Positions 23,315 to 34,512 are shown, counted from the stretch's first letter. The stretch: DNA of 64,000 nt from Meandrina meandrites (GCA_963693305.1 OY855908.1:29592805-29656804), one strand, 5' to 3'. Numbers and translations: made by a program. The notes: a model not told the origin generated them from the sequence alone.

Positions 23315-24284
23315 AGGAGCAGTCTGTTGTATCAGTCCGTTAGGAAAGGTGCATTGTTAGTTACTGAAATGTTGAGTTTATATTGAGTGCTTGTTTCATG
23401 TGGCGACCTTTCATAAAGTGAAAGAGGTTTGTTACACGAGAAAGGGTTGTCAAAATTAGTCTGTAATGTTACATGTACTGCGTAAGTAGAAATAAAGTAG
23501 TAACCGTTTATATAGGTGTTTTCTGTTTTGTATGTAAACAGCGTCCAAGGTTATTTTCCCAGTGTATTTATTAACAAAATCACTGCTTGTATGTAGCATA
23601 GCTAGTGACAGTTTTTATTGAGAGCAAAAAATAATTGCCAATTATTTTGAAATGATTCAAGCTGTACTTCAGGTCGCACTGTTAGAACAACGGTAAAACT
23701 GCCACCTCGACTTTCGAAGGTTTAAAACGCTTCTTATTATTGACGTTATTGACAATCAAGATTAAAAAAAATGAACACTGACGTCACGAGTGATACATTT
23801 AACACAAACACTCGTAAAGACCATAGAAATGAATGACGTCAAAAACTGTTAAATTGGCTTTGCAAGGCGTGCTCGCGAATGTCACGGCTGGTAAGGTCGC
23901 ATGTGTAGAAGATTTCGCCCCGATTTTTCCCGCTGACGTATCAAACCTCTCTTGATTTTGTGCTATGAAAACGTCGCAACACACTTCTCGAATCTTACGT
24001 TGCGTTACAAGTTACGTCTTTTTCATATTTCATACTCCCGGTAACCATTACTTTCCACCAATGAGCGGGCGAGAATTCTTTCAGCTGTTGAATAAAAAGA
24101 ACTCAATATGCCTAAAAAGAATCAGTACCCAGGCGTCCTCGGCTCAACTGAGTCTGGGCTATATTTCAAGTACCGGAAATAATAAATGAATATTATCATA
24201 ACAATAGAGTACGAAACTTGATATAGTGTATCGGTTATTGGGCAATCTATTTGCGTTGGCTCTTTCGCTGGCTTCATTTAGATT

Positions 24285-24340
24285 CGCTACACCGTGCTGA
24301 AGAGTCCCAATAAGGACGAAACAGTTGTCAACGGTTGCAA
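24285..24340 (+). ncRNA. Hammerhead ribozyme, second copy
   Basis: ACCGTG (24291-24296), core CTGAAGA (24297-24303, allowed by the CUGANGA consensus), stem II GTCC/GGAC around loop CAATAA, GAA (24318-24320), loopless stem III ACAG/TTGT, cleavage C at 24329, then AACGGT. Compared with the copy at 8727, stem II has C-G where the other has T-A, a compensatory change. Stem I has one mismatch next to the cleavage site, and the outer TTGC/GCAA extension is weakened, so activity may be lower. Confidence 0.75.
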
Positions 24341-24419
24341 TCTTGCTATATCGGTTGCAGTATTGTTTGTCAGTAGATATCCCATTATCCTCCGCGCTGT
24401 ATATATTTTCGCGATCCCT

Positions 24420-24659
24420 TCCTTTGTGCATATTTCTCCTACGACATTTGTTAATCTGTTCACCGCGTCATGGCCAACCCACCGCCAATTTCATTTCCTT
24501 TCCTGTCCTAACCACACTGCTAATGACATGCAACTAATCCCCATCGAAAAAGTCTTTTCAAACAGGGACTCAATCCGTAAGGCCAGGGAAGCCTTTTTAA
24601 TCTTAAAAGGCAGGACAATTGATCCCGAAGGTCTTAACATTCGCGAAGAAACATACTGA
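24420..24659 (+). pseudogene. GIY-YIG retroelement C-terminus, internally deleted copy
   Basis: The frame from about 24420 to the stop at 24659 reads like the end of a Penelope-type endonuclease: FHFLSCPNHTANDMQ, a KVFSNRDSIRKAREAF helix and LKGRTIDPEGLNIRE. Sequence upstream in this frame does not continue the domain. The hammerhead copy sits about 80 bp upstream, so the 5-prime terminal repeat seems joined to the ORF tail by a large internal deletion. Family inferred from motif order. Confidence 0.6.
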
Positions 24660-24724
24660 TTTATTTATCTGTACTGTTTTATCAGCTATTTTACTATTTT
24701 TAGTTTATTTTACTTTATTTAAAA

Positions 24725-24802
24725 TGATCTACAGCAGTAACTTAATGTTATCGCTAAGCCTGAGTGAGAGGTAGTTGCTCTATTAGTTACTGCTGTAGAT
24801 CA
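24725..24802. repeat. Perfect 18-bp inverted repeat in the retroelement tail
   Basis: TGATCTACAGCAGTAACT at 24725-24742 pairs without mismatch with 24785-24802 across a 42-nt loop. It lies just after the GIY-YIG stop and is probably an RNA structure of the element's 3-prime region. Confidence 0.75.
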
Positions 24803-25165
24803 ATTGTCTCAGTCTAGGTTCCAGACCCTTTTCATAACAGTATATAATAGTCGTTAAAATTTTGTAACGGTCATACTTTTGAAAATGTATGTTGCATAGC
24901 GTACGAAAGGTCAAGTTAGTAAAATGCGATTTTTCACAATGTTTATTACCGCTGTTTGTTTCATGTTTTTAACTTAACTTTAATTTATATCCGCATGTGA
25001 ATTTTACGCGATTGCTTCTTTCTAAATAGTTTTTATTGAAGTATTTGGTGTTATGATCCCAAAGGGCACTGACCAAAAGGTCAAAAAACTTATAAATGGA
25101 ATAAATTATCGATAAAGTAGTCCATATCTGCTAGCAGATTTTTACCCCGGTGTCCAAATCCGCTG
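24803..25165. other. Non-coding stretch without identified features
   Basis: AT-rich tail of the retroelement region before homology to the other units resumes near 25140. Nothing else seen. Confidence 0.4.
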
Positions 25166-25310
25166 TCCCGCGTTCCAGTGTTCCAGCGTTGCAGCGCGAA
25201 AGTTGCCGGACTCCGAAGACTGGGCTCCAGTGCAATCTATGTAATGGCAGCGTACCTCAGCGTACATGTGATTTGTTGTGGAAGTTTAATATAAAGAATA
25301 CAAAGCCAAG
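25166..25310 (+). promoter_or_regulatory. Inferred exon 1/promoter of copy 3 gene
   Basis: Diverged member of the conserved block: CCCGCGTTCCAGTGTTCCAG, GTAATGGCAGCG and donor CCAAG|GTAAGAGAGT (25311). Only 2.08 kb upstream of the copy 3 acceptor. The sequence just before the donor differs from the other units, so this is the weakest of the five. Confidence 0.4.
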
Positions 25311-25546
25311 GTAAGAGAGTCGTTAAAAATACATTTTTCCTATTTAGCTAAGCTATAGAATACAGATCACCTATAACCATCTCACTGAATAGGAAAACAC
25401 AGTTTGAAATAACGGTAGGACAGTCGCCGGTCAATAATATAATGTAAGCTTGGCCCACAATACTGATAACATTACTCTTTGTATGAACGGGAATCAAGAT
25501 CAATCTACCCTAACACGTTTTACTTTTTTCTTTGGGCGTTAGTTAA

Positions 25547-26534
25547 AGTGGTACTATGATCAAATTTTCACCCCTTGCAATTTTAGGCGTTTCAAAGAGT
25601 ATTTAATGAAAGATATAAAATGCCGTTTACCGTTTTCAAATATCTATTTTACCTCCAGAGATATTTAAGCTTAAAAAAATCGTAAAATATGCAAATTAGG
25701 GAGATGATGACGTCATCTACTCAACCCAATTTTTTGCAAGTAAAAAACTTAAGTTATCTCGGTCATTTTTGGGTCTCCCACTACCTCTCGGAACGAGTTA
25801 CTTCATTGGTTCTTAGAACAATAGATAACAGGTCATAACAATGCCCCTAGCCCTGAATAACAATAGAGGTAGTGTTTACAGCGGGCGAATGAAAATAGAG
25901 GTTCCAGAGAGGTAGTGTCTTACTGTCATTTTTCTGCAGAGACATGCAATGAAACTTGGCAGACTAATAGTTCTTCGGGTGATACACCTACAACTGTAAT
26001 AAAATTTTGTTACCATGGCAACTCACTCTTTTCCAGTCCCCATCAATTTGTTTTTAATATTTCAGAATTTTTCAGTTCGGAAAAATTAAACCCAGGCAAG
26101 ACTCTGCCAATTCCATTGATATCCTTGCTAGATCTCGCATGTAAAACATTACTTACAAATATTAACGGAGAATGCCAGAATTGGCCAGAAAGGCCTTAAG
26201 CATTGGGGGGATTTGGAACCTAGTATGTTGCCATGGTAACCAAGTTTTCAAGTTCATATTGTGAGACACTGCTAGCAGAGTGTTACTGCAAAGAATCAGA
26301 GACTTTCAATACAAATTGGCTGAGATATCACTTTCTTCGTATTTAATCAGAATTTGGTTGAGTGTATGACGTCACTACTTTGCTAATTGCATATTTTAAA
26401 AACTTGAATATCTGTGGAAAGAAAAGAGGTATTGGAAAACAGTAAACGGTCTTTTTCTTCTCATATAGACGGTACTTGTTAATATTTTAAAGCAGTTGCA
26501 AAAGAAAACATGCGAATTTCATCATAGTAGCACT
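25547..26534. mobile_element. TTAA-flanked inverted-repeat element
   Basis: Ends AGTGGTACTATGAT and inverted AGTGCTACTATGAT, arms of about 200 bp that meet near the TGACGTCA sites, and TTAA on both sides (25543-25546, 26535-26538). A truncated relative lies at 42366-42500. The inner 94-codon ORF has no recognisable domain. Likely a piggyBac- or Kolobok-type non-autonomous element. Confidence 0.65.
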
Positions 26535-26538
26535 TTAA

Positions 26539-27100
26539 GTGAATAATGGCTGGAGCCGAACGGTTCAGAATAAATGTTTCGAATGCTTATGCCAATGTAG
26601 TTTAATACAAACACCTCGAAGCCTGTTCAAAGGAAAGAAAAAACCCTCTGGTCCCGGATATCTTTCACAGAGTTATACACAGTTTACACAATCATGGATG
26701 TATTGTGCGCATGCAGTTGAATACCCATTCGAGCACTTAGCACTTTGTTCTTCATGACCTTCCATCCTCTGCCGTTTTCGAGTTACTTCAGATTTGATAA
26801 GGGTTTGTTTGTTTGTTTTTTATTTATTTTAAGCGCAGATAACTAATTTTCCTTGTTCAGAATGAAAAACAACAGGGCCATGATCGTTGATGCCGGTCCG
26901 AACGCGTGCAAAAGCCGAGTGCCATGCAAGCCAACTCGAGGTCCGTATAAATCATACTGGGTTCCGAAGTTTCTTTTGTTACATTACGCAGCTGATGACA
27001 TATAAGATGCTGGCTTACATGGATACAGCATCCACAAAAATTTGAAACGACATAGCGATTCCTCTCTCGTCTCACAAAGAGCCCGCCATTCTCCATATGA
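26539..27100. other. Unassigned spacer before unit 3
   Basis: Shows no homology to the upstream blocks of copies 2 and 5. A minus-strand open frame (26857-27120) begins MKSEYLCHMENGG but matches no family I know and runs into the conserved unit 3 flank, so it is not called as a gene. Confidence 0.35.
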
Positions 27101-27447
27101 CATAGGTATTCGCTTTTCAACTTTCTTCATAAAAGATATAACTCAAGGGTGTTTTCTTTTTATATCGCGAGGAGTTGACAACTCTCTCTCTAGTTTTCCA
27201 AACTTCCACAACAATTTCTACCTGGTCGTTTCATAAATTATGAAAACAATGTATCAAGGATAGTTTTGCAATGCAGCGACTGTGTACCAGGGCTCCTCCC
27301 CATGCAATTCCTTGTTCTCTGCATGCATACAGGTTTTGACTGACAGACCGACCGGGCGATCGCTGATACCAATTTTCTGTAATTGTTTTCCTAGGAACAC
27401 GCAGAAACATCCACCTTGACATCACAGTTCATTTAACAAGCAACACC
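27101..27447 (+). promoter_or_regulatory. Unit 3 intron end, acceptor and leader
   Basis: Starts at the conserved ACATAGGTATTCGC. Acceptor TTTTCCTAG with AG at 27393-27394, then the 53-nt leader. Confidence 0.65.
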
Positions 27448-28446
27448 ATGCCTCGCCTGAAGGGAGCCAACTGTTACGCGCCTGTTAGCGACGAAGAAAA
27501 TGTCACTCGACGTAAAGTGGCAAAGAAGATGACAGTTTTCAAGCACAGTGAACAAGCACACAGTGGACTGAAGCGGTATGCATGTAAGTATTGTAAAAAG
27601 TGCTTTAGATTTTCATCACATTGCAAGACATACGAACGAACACATACAGGAGTGAAGCCGTATTCATGCAAACATTGTAATAAGAGCTTCAGCCAATCGT
27701 CAAGTTGCGAGGCACATGAACGAACACATACAGGAGAGAAGCCGTTCTCGTGCAAGCATTGTAATAAGAGCTTCAGCCAATCGTCAAGTTGCAAGAAACA
27801 TGAACGAACACATACAGGAGAGAAGCCGTTTTCATGCAAGCATTGTAATAAGAACTTTAGCAACTCGTCAAATTGCAAGACACACGAACGGACGCATACA
27901 GGAGAGAAGCCGTTTTCATGCAAGCATTGTAATAAGCGCTTTAGCAATTTGTCACATTGCAAGAGACACGAACGAACACATACAGGAGAGAAGCCGTTTT
28001 CATGCAAGCATTGTAATAAGAGCTTCAGCCAATCGTCAAATTGCAAGAAACATGAACGAACACATATAGGAGTGAAACCGTTTTCATGCAAGCATTGTAA
28101 TAAGTGCTTTAGCACTCTGTCACATTGCAAGAGACATGAACGAACACACACGGGGGTGAAACCGTACACATGCAAGCACTGTAATAAGAAATTTACCCGA
28201 TCAGCATACTGCAAGATCCACGAAAAGCGACACTCACAAGAAAAGTCTTTAAAACAAGGACGTCATCCTCAAGAACCGACGGCAACTTCATTTGGCAAAA
28301 AGTCCTGTATGTTGTCTTCTTTGACTGACGAAAATTCAAAACAAGTTGAAAGCCTCATCTGTTGGATTTGTCAGGAGGAATTTAGTAGTAAGGCATGTAT
28401 AGTCCAACATTACGATGATCATATGAGGAAGGTAATGCCTGCTTAG
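27448..28446 (+). CDS. C2H2 zinc-finger protein, copy 3 (8 array fingers, first degenerate)
   Basis: A 332-aa protein. The N-terminus diverges from copies 1, 2 and 5 (EENVTRRKVAKKM) and resembles the pseudogene in unit 4. Eight fingers run from Cys46 to about residue 262. Finger 1 has lost its first zinc-binding His (KTYERTH), leaving seven complete array fingers. The CWIC finger starts at 305. Helix position 4 is Cys throughout the array. Fingers 3-6 are close to those in the distal array of copy 5. Single coding exon, with an inferred first exon about 2.1 kb upstream. Confidence 0.9.
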   Translation: MPRLKGANCYAPVSDEENVTRRKVAKKMTVFKHSEQAHSGLKRYACKYCKKCFRFSSHCKTYERTHTGVKPYSCKHCNKSFSQSSSCEAHERTHTGEKPFSCKHCNKSFSQSSSCKKHERTHTGEKPFSCKHCNKNFSNSSNCKTHERTHTGEKPFSCKHCNKRFSNLSHCKRHERTHTGEKPFSCKHCNKSFSQSSNCKKHERTHIGVKPFSCKHCNKCFSTLSHCKRHERTHTGVKPYTCKHCNKKFTRSAYCKIHEKRHSQEKSLKQGRHPQEPTATSFGKKSCMLSSLTDENSKQVESLICWICQEEFSSKACIVQHYDDHMRKVMPA

Positions 28447-30019
28447 ATGACATTTTAAGCCACGGAGCCCGTATGTTGATCTGTCCGGTATGTCCGTTTG
28501 TCAATCTGTGGACAAAACTGGGATTGTATCCTAAGAACATGGGTGTTTACCATTCACAAAAAAAAAATTCGAAAATCTCGGTTGGGAGAATTTCCGTTCG
28601 GGAGGAGCGCGTTCCATTTAGAAACAAGTCTAGTTCGTTGCAGGCTCCTTTCTATTCTCTGTCTGTTGCTCACTAAATGTCCCGCGAAAGATATTGATGT
28701 TGCATAACTTAGAACATGACGGTGAAGCTAATATCCTTGCAACGACTGCAACTTTCATGAGACGTGATCTACTCCGAAATTAAGGCTTTTTCGAATGTTC
28801 GTTACCAGCATATTCGAATGATGAATTTATACCTTGCTAAAAAAATGCTTGGCTTCGGGCACACATTACAGCTACCATTTAGATACGTGGCACTATGGTG
28901 ATACAGTTAATCTCTTAGATCTGCTGCAAGTACGCGACTGACAGAGCACTCATATAAACCCTAAAAACGCGCCTGTGAAGAACTTGCAGAAAACTGACCC
29001 TCCATTTTAGTTGAAGCTTAGCAAGGAACCGAGGGAGGCCTGGGTGTGAAAAAGACCGCGAAAGGCTTGGGACTAGAGAAAATGCGAGAAATCTGTAAAA
29101 GGAACACAAATTTCCATTGGGAAAGCTTCCTCTGGAAAAAAAAACAGCACTACCTTTTCAGCAATTCCGTTTATTTCAGAAATGTTTTTATTCGTGGTTT
29201 TCATGTTACGTCATAAAATTCTGAAATCAAAATTCAAAAGGCCTGCTAAACTTTTGATATCACTAGGTGTAAGATAAACTAAAAATATATCTTTTCGCAA
29301 ATTTCCAGCTTGGTTGTGCCTTTCGTTTTAAAAACAGAGCATTTTGAATATTCGAGTTCTCCGCCGTATGTGATATCACGCTGAGTGCCGTGACAAAGTT
29401 GTTTTGATTCAAAAAAGGCCTTGACTTTCCATTTTTGCAGATCGAACATTCCCAGTGTGCTACGTGCTGTTTATGTGAAAGTGCAATAGATCTTGAGCCA
29501 AAAGTAGTTACTATTAATAGGAAAATCAAGTTCCAGATGGTTTCTCTGACATCACGGCGGCCATGTTTGTGCCCCTCGGAAGGACACAAATATGGCGTCT
29601 CCATACTGAGCTTTACAAATTTGCGTGGAAAGTTTCGGCAAATAACTCGCAAACGGTGCACCGCACAGACCTGAGATTTGGACAAATCGTTTATCTATTT
29701 ATCTTCAATAATATCTGAAATTCATAGCTTCTGTTGTTGAATGGTTTCGATTTTATTTTTTTATTGCGTGACAGTGAAAACCACCAATTGGAGCGAACCG
29801 AAAAGTCGTGTTCCATTTGCATCCCAGCCCTAATTTGCGGAATTGTTTTGAAAGGGCAAGCATCCACAGGTATAAACGCTGCCATGTTAAGCCGCTTATT
29901 GATTTGTAGTATGAAATTATATTGTTAAGTGATTACCCATTTATAGATTTGTTTTGCTCATTCTGTCATTTTCTGTGGCAAGGTTTTCTAGCTTTTGTCT
30001 CGATTTAAGTGTGACATTG
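28447..30019. repeat. Unit 3 downstream block, first part
   Basis: Very close to 6044-7070 of unit 1, apart from a deletion near 28700 and the 594-bp MITE at 29193. Confidence 0.65.
29193..29786. mobile_element. 594-bp MITE with ATT target duplication
   Basis: Ends CGTGGTTTTCATGTTACGTC and inverted TGGTGGTTTTCACTGTCACG. ATT at 29190-29192 and 29787-29789. Unit 1 at about 6825 shows the unoccupied TTTTTTATTGGAGCG. Internal ORFs on both strands are not conserved proteins. Confidence 0.65.
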
Positions 30020-30027
30020 TTGTTTTA

Positions 30028-31600
30028 GGGGTGGCGAATGGTAAAATCCGAGCCTTGCCGAGACGCCGAGACCCTAGTTTAAAAATCCGAGCCCGAGACT
30101 TGAATTTGTTTGTAAAATCCGAGCCCGAGACTTAGCGCTACAAAAATCCGAGCCCGAGACGCAGTGATCCAAAAATCCCAGCCCGAGACGCACTTCATCA
30201 GAAAGTACGAGAAACAGGAAGCTACAAGAGCGCTCTAGCTTTTGTGGGCGTCACAACAAATATTTTTCCACTCATCCCAAAACATTAGCTAACATTGGTT
30301 TTGTATTAAAACCATTAACTTATCTAGTCAACCAGTCAGAGATATAAAATTAAACGTATTAAGTAACGCATTACTGCTTATAGTCTACCTATTAGCCAGG
30401 TTAGTTACTTATAAACTAATGTTTCGACATTAGCTGACATTCTGCTTGGTTTAAAATTCACACGCCTTTTGATCTAAGACTGATCTAGTCGGCTTCTGGC
30501 ACGCGTAAATCCGCTGCGAACGTTTGGCTTTGGACTACTAGCTACTACTAGCTACTACTGCAAATGGCAGAGAGTGAAGAGGAAATAGAAGAGGGTTTTG
30601 AACCGGCAAAGAGTTAAGTAAGTTAAGTTATAAGATCGTCTTGCTACTATTAGCTACTATTACCGTCGCCCAACGCGTCATATGCTGGGAATTAAGATAT
30701 CTCTTTATGAGCTTCTTATCGGACTCTATTAGCTTCTACTTGTAGCTTTTAACAACGTCGTCGAACAAAGCGTCTTGTTCGATTTGTATATCGAATAAGC
30801 CAATGATTAAAAAGAGCTAGATAGCTAACACAGAGCTTGCTATTTTTCTCAGCCATGTTTCATGTTGTACTTCGGACTATATCTGGCAACAAGCCACAGT
30901 AGCTCAGTTCCTGGAGCGTAATTTTACCATGCAAGCAGGCTTTCGGTGAATGACTTCATAACCTTATACCAGTCTTACACTGTGAAAATATTGGGATAGA
31001 AGGATAATTGACAGACGGATAGACTGTTAAACATTTGTTAGCTTTTGTTGTGGGAAGGACTAAAAAATATATTTTACGTTTTCGCTGAACACCTACTGAG
31101 AACTACTGAGTGAAAACGGCGCTCGTATGATTCTTAGCTATTTAAACGTAACTTATTCAGCATCTTGCGACTTTCACATCTCGTGTATATATGCATGGGC
31201 CCCAAACATGAGCCATTATAAGAATTATATATTGATGAGTCATTATAGAATGATGTACTATTATCATGACATGATTTCCTCTATAAAGTGGAAATTACGT
31301 TTTCCTATATATATTTTACATAACAATTGTAAATGCAGATTCCGACAGGGTTAGATTTCTTAATTTCTCGTTTCGGATAAGCTTGCGGATAAAAAATTGA
31401 ACGTCCCATTGGCGAGATTTCGAGATCCAAATTTTTAAAATCCGAGACTCCGAGATCCAAATTTTCAAAATCCGAGACTCCGAGACCGTCATATTTCTAG
31501 AAATCCGAGATTCCGAGACGCTATTTTTAAGCGCCGAGATTCCAAGACTCGGCGTAAATTTGCCGAGACTCAACATTTTGGAAAGGCCATTCGCCACCCC
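30028..31600. mobile_element. hAT-like element, 1.57 kb
   Basis: Perfect 14-bp ends GGGGTGGCGAATGG/CCATTCGCCACCCC. Flanks TTGTTTTA (30020-30027) and TTGTTTTT (31601-31608) fit an 8-bp duplication with one mismatch. Units 1, 2, 4 and 5 lack it. Next to each end are tandem AAAATCCGAG(CC/AC)-type subrepeats. An internally shorter, inverted relative is at 39651-40462. A possible 18-codon exon (ATG at 30564, MAESEEEIEEGFEP, stop, then GTAAGT) may be a relic of an autonomous ancestor. Confidence 0.75.
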
Positions 31601-31934
31601 TTGTTTTTAGCAAAGGAGAAAGGAGTGCTGAATAGGAATGCGAAGTATTCAGCGGGTTTAGGCTTTTAATGAAGACGTTGACGGAAAAAGCTCGTTCACT
31701 AGTTACCCTGTTCACGTTGTTTCTATGTTTTTCGTCTTTTTCTTCTCGTTTTGTTCCGCGGCTTGTCAGTGACAGGTTTATAAAAATGAGATAAGAGCTT
31801 ATTTTGTTGCTCATACCATTTATTGAAATCAGAGGCAACATTTAACAGCTCTAATTATTCTGATTTCGAGCGTTTCGGATACGTTTCATGTGTTTTATGT
31901 CCATGTGCTTAATGCTCAAAGTGCTTGCACTGTA

Positions 31935-32156
31935 CTAGACTGCTTGCAGTCTGTTTTTCTCTCGAAAATTAGTAAGGGAGTGCAAGGCTTGGCGGGGGTT
32001 TAGACGCGCGAGTAACGATTGAGACGGGACAAGAGTGCGCGCGCGATCGGACCGCGCGATCTTTTCTCGACTCGCCCCAAGCCCCTTCTCGTCCATAACA
32101 AAGACAACCGCGCGCTCGACGGACCCTAAGAGAAAAGACCGACTACAACTAGTCTA
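31935..32156. mobile_element. 222-bp MITE with exact 8-bp duplication GCACTGTA
   Basis: GCACTGTA at 31927-31934 and 32157-32164. Units 1 and 4 have one copy (CTTGCACTGT.CAAAG). Ends CTAGACTGCTTGCAGTC and inverted TAGACTAGTTGTAGTC. hAT-type by target size. Confidence 0.85.
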
Positions 32157-32488
32157 GCACTGTACAAAGAATATATGGTAGGGTGGACGATATTAGGGGC
32201 CTTTAGATCGGAGTTCGATATCGAGTACGAGGACGGCTTTCGAATTTCAATTCAGTTACGTTCCCAGAGCCCTCACCCCTCCCTATTGCTGAGCAGTTGA
32301 AAAGGAGACTGGGTATGAGATTGGTGTCAGATGTGATAATCGAAAGCATAAGCACTAGGTGTAAACAGTCGTATTCTTAGTCAATCTCGTGTTCGTGCTC
32401 CGATCTGAAGGCCTCTATTTCTTCAGCCAGTGTTAGGATTTTGTAAGCCCGCGGTCTGAGGTTACCTTACCTCGTATACAGACATTCC

Positions 32489-32541
32489 TTTGGCTCATCA
32501 CGCACTCCACCGCAACGTTCGCCGAGGAGTGATGAACCAAA
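32489..32541. repeat. Conserved hairpin, unit 3 copy (shortened)
   Basis: Both arms carry ATCAC/GTGAT where the other units have GTCAC/GTGAC, and the right arm lacks four bases. The pairing is kept. Confidence 0.65.
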
Positions 32542-33502
32542 AGTAGCAGACTTGAATCAGTCCGTTAGGAAAGGTGAATTGTCAGTTACTGAAATGTTGA
32601 GTTTATATTGAGTTCTTGTTTCATATGGCGACCTTTCGTATAGTGAAAGAGGCTTCTTACAGGAGAAAGTGTTGCCAAAATTATTCTGTAACGTTACATG
32701 TGTAGTTTGGTTATATTTTTCCCATACATAACGAGAATGGTTCCCCGTAAGTAAAAAATAAAACAGTAACCGTTTATATAGGTGTTTTCTGTATTGGATA
32801 TTTCCTGTTTACAATTCCTGAGTTGCAATTAATAAACCTTCCTATGTTTAAGTTCATAAGATGTATTTCCAGTTGATGAAAGAGCTAGAAAACAGCGTTC
32901 AAGGTGAATTTTCCCCGCGTGCCTGTTCAGTAACAAAGTGACTGCTTATATGTAGTAGAGTTTGTGACACTTTTTATTGAATTTGCAATACGTGCGCGCA
33001 CATCCCACTTTACGTAAGTTCGCATGTGCAATCCCGTCCCCAGAGCCCGCTTTTCTTTTGGTCTGCCGCACCAAGCACGCGAACCCCACCCTGGTCCTAT
33101 TTTTGAGCATTCGCAGAGTGCTCTTTTTCAATCCTTAACCAATCAGATTTGAGCATAGAGGACCGGAAATCCGCGAAACGCGGACTTTCTCGTCGGACTG
33201 AGTGAGAGTCCGCGTTCTTGGTGCTGACCAAAAAAAGTGGACTCTCGGGACGAGATTGTTGCATGTGCAGAGAATGTTTCAGCTGACCTATCACAACTCG
33301 CTTGATTTTGTTCTGAAAAATCGCTATACATTTCTCAAATGGTATGTTGAGTTACAAGTTACGACGGTCTTTTTCATCTTTGAAACTCCCATTTACTATT
33401 ACTTTCGACCAATTAGCGGCGAGTCCTTGGGCTTATTTGACAACGGTAAACCAATAATTTCAGGCGTGCGACATTATGCGACGCGGGCTTTTCAGAAAGA
33501 AA

Positions 33503-33784
33503 ATGGCAGATTCAGTACATAAAGCAATTCTATGGCTTTACGTTTTTAAAAAGCGAAAACGCCTGTCGCAAATGAGGAACGAGACAAGGTCCTCCCTTGC
33601 ACCACTCTTACGTGCATTAAAGCGGCTACAATATGGCCTGCTGCAAGCAATTTTGAGCTGTCTAAACCCTCCACGCTCTCGAGAGGTATGGATGCACCCC
33701 CATTCTTTTGCGTGGTTTGGTATGGTTGAAGCGTCCTTTCCTGATGAGCTTTGGTATTCCAACTTCAGAGTATTCCAACTTTAA
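33503..33784 (+). pseudogene. HARBI1-like (PIF/Harbinger nuclease family) N-terminal exon
   Basis: From ATG 33503 (AAAATGGCAG context) the frame reads MADSVHKAI, a basic KKRKRL stretch and then REVWMHPHSF..WF followed by ELWYSNFRV. This order, an R-x-V-W-x-x-P start and an N-F-R-[MV] end, is what I know from the segment just before the DDE nuclease domain of HARBI1/PIF-Harbinger proteins. The nuclease domain itself is missing downstream. The segment from 33511 is duplicated at 33984. Either an orphan first exon or a transposon relic. Confidence 0.45.
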
Positions 33785-33983
33785 CTCACATAAATGAAGA
33801 CCAATGAAAGACTCTTATAGTTGAGAAGCACTGCATTTATATTTTGCATTATATTTTATCACGAATGTGCCATGTATATCGATACAGGATAAAAAGATGG
33901 AATGAAAAAAGGTCTACGAGAGAACGAGAAAAATATTACAATTTAATTTGTTTCTGGCTGTCTGGCACCCATCGACAATTATC
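33511..33983 (+). repeat. 473-bp tandem duplication, copy 1
   Basis: Almost identical to 33984-34457 immediately downstream, and carries the HARBI1-like exon. Near-identity implies a very recent duplication or an assembly artefact. Confidence 0.85.
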
Positions 33984-34457
33984 TTCAGTACATAAAGCAA
34001 TTCTATGGCTTTACGTTTTTAAAAAGCGAAAACGCCTGTCGCAAATGAGGAACGAGACAAGGTCCTCCCTTGCACCACTCTTACGTGCATTAAAGCGGCT
34101 ACAATATGGCCTGCTGCAAGCAATTTTGAGCTGTCTAAACCCTCCACGCTCTCGAGAGGTATGGATGCACCCCCATTCTTTTGCGTGGTTTGGTATGGTT
34201 GAAGCGTCCTTTCCTGATGAGCTTTGGTATTCCAACTTCAGAGTATTCCAACTTTAACTCACATAAATGAAGACCAATGAAAGACTCTTATAGTTGAGAA
34301 GCACTGCATTTATATTTTGCATTATATTTTATCACGAATGTGCCATGTATATCGATACAGGATAAAAAGATGGAATGAAAAAAGGTCTACGAGAGAACGA
34401 GAAAAATATTACAATTTAATTTGTTTCTGGCTGTCTGGCACCCATCGACAACTATCT
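33984..34457 (+). repeat. 473-bp tandem duplication, copy 2
   Basis: Second copy. The protein frame is kept, but the initiating ATGGCAG lies outside the duplicated piece, so this copy lacks the native start. Confidence 0.85.
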
Positions 34458-34512
34458 TAAATGGTAAGCTTATATGTTGAACTGAATCTAGTTTGAGCAT
34501 GTGTTTACTCAC

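Larger units (their letters stand above)
21380..24229. repeat. Unit 2 downstream block
   Basis: Paralogue of 6044-8523. More diverged than the others and interrupted by the TTA-flanked MITE at 21640. No coding sequence recognised. Confidence 0.6.
31609..33430. repeat. Unit 3 downstream block, second part
   Basis: Homologous to 7065-8400 of unit 1, carrying the 222-bp MITE at 31935. From about 32990 to 33250 it contains unrelated GC-richer sequence, then returns to homology with unit 2 near 24000. Confidence 0.55.

Noticed and set aside
25915..26199. 94-codon ORF inside the TTAA-flanked element
   Set aside because: No domain, no hydrophobic or catalytic pattern, and it lies in a non-autonomous element.
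27474..28214. 246-codon minus-strand open frame through the copy 3 finger array (similar ones at 42688-43554, 52523-52975, 20416-20889)
   Set aside because: These are antisense shadows of the 84-bp finger module; each period reads the same [19 protein letters not shown] phrase and no start or splice context is conserved.
33740..33760. CTGATGAG at about 33740 as a third hammerhead core
   Set aside because: No stem II followed by GAAA and no pairing for stem I; it is part of the HARBI1-like coding frame.
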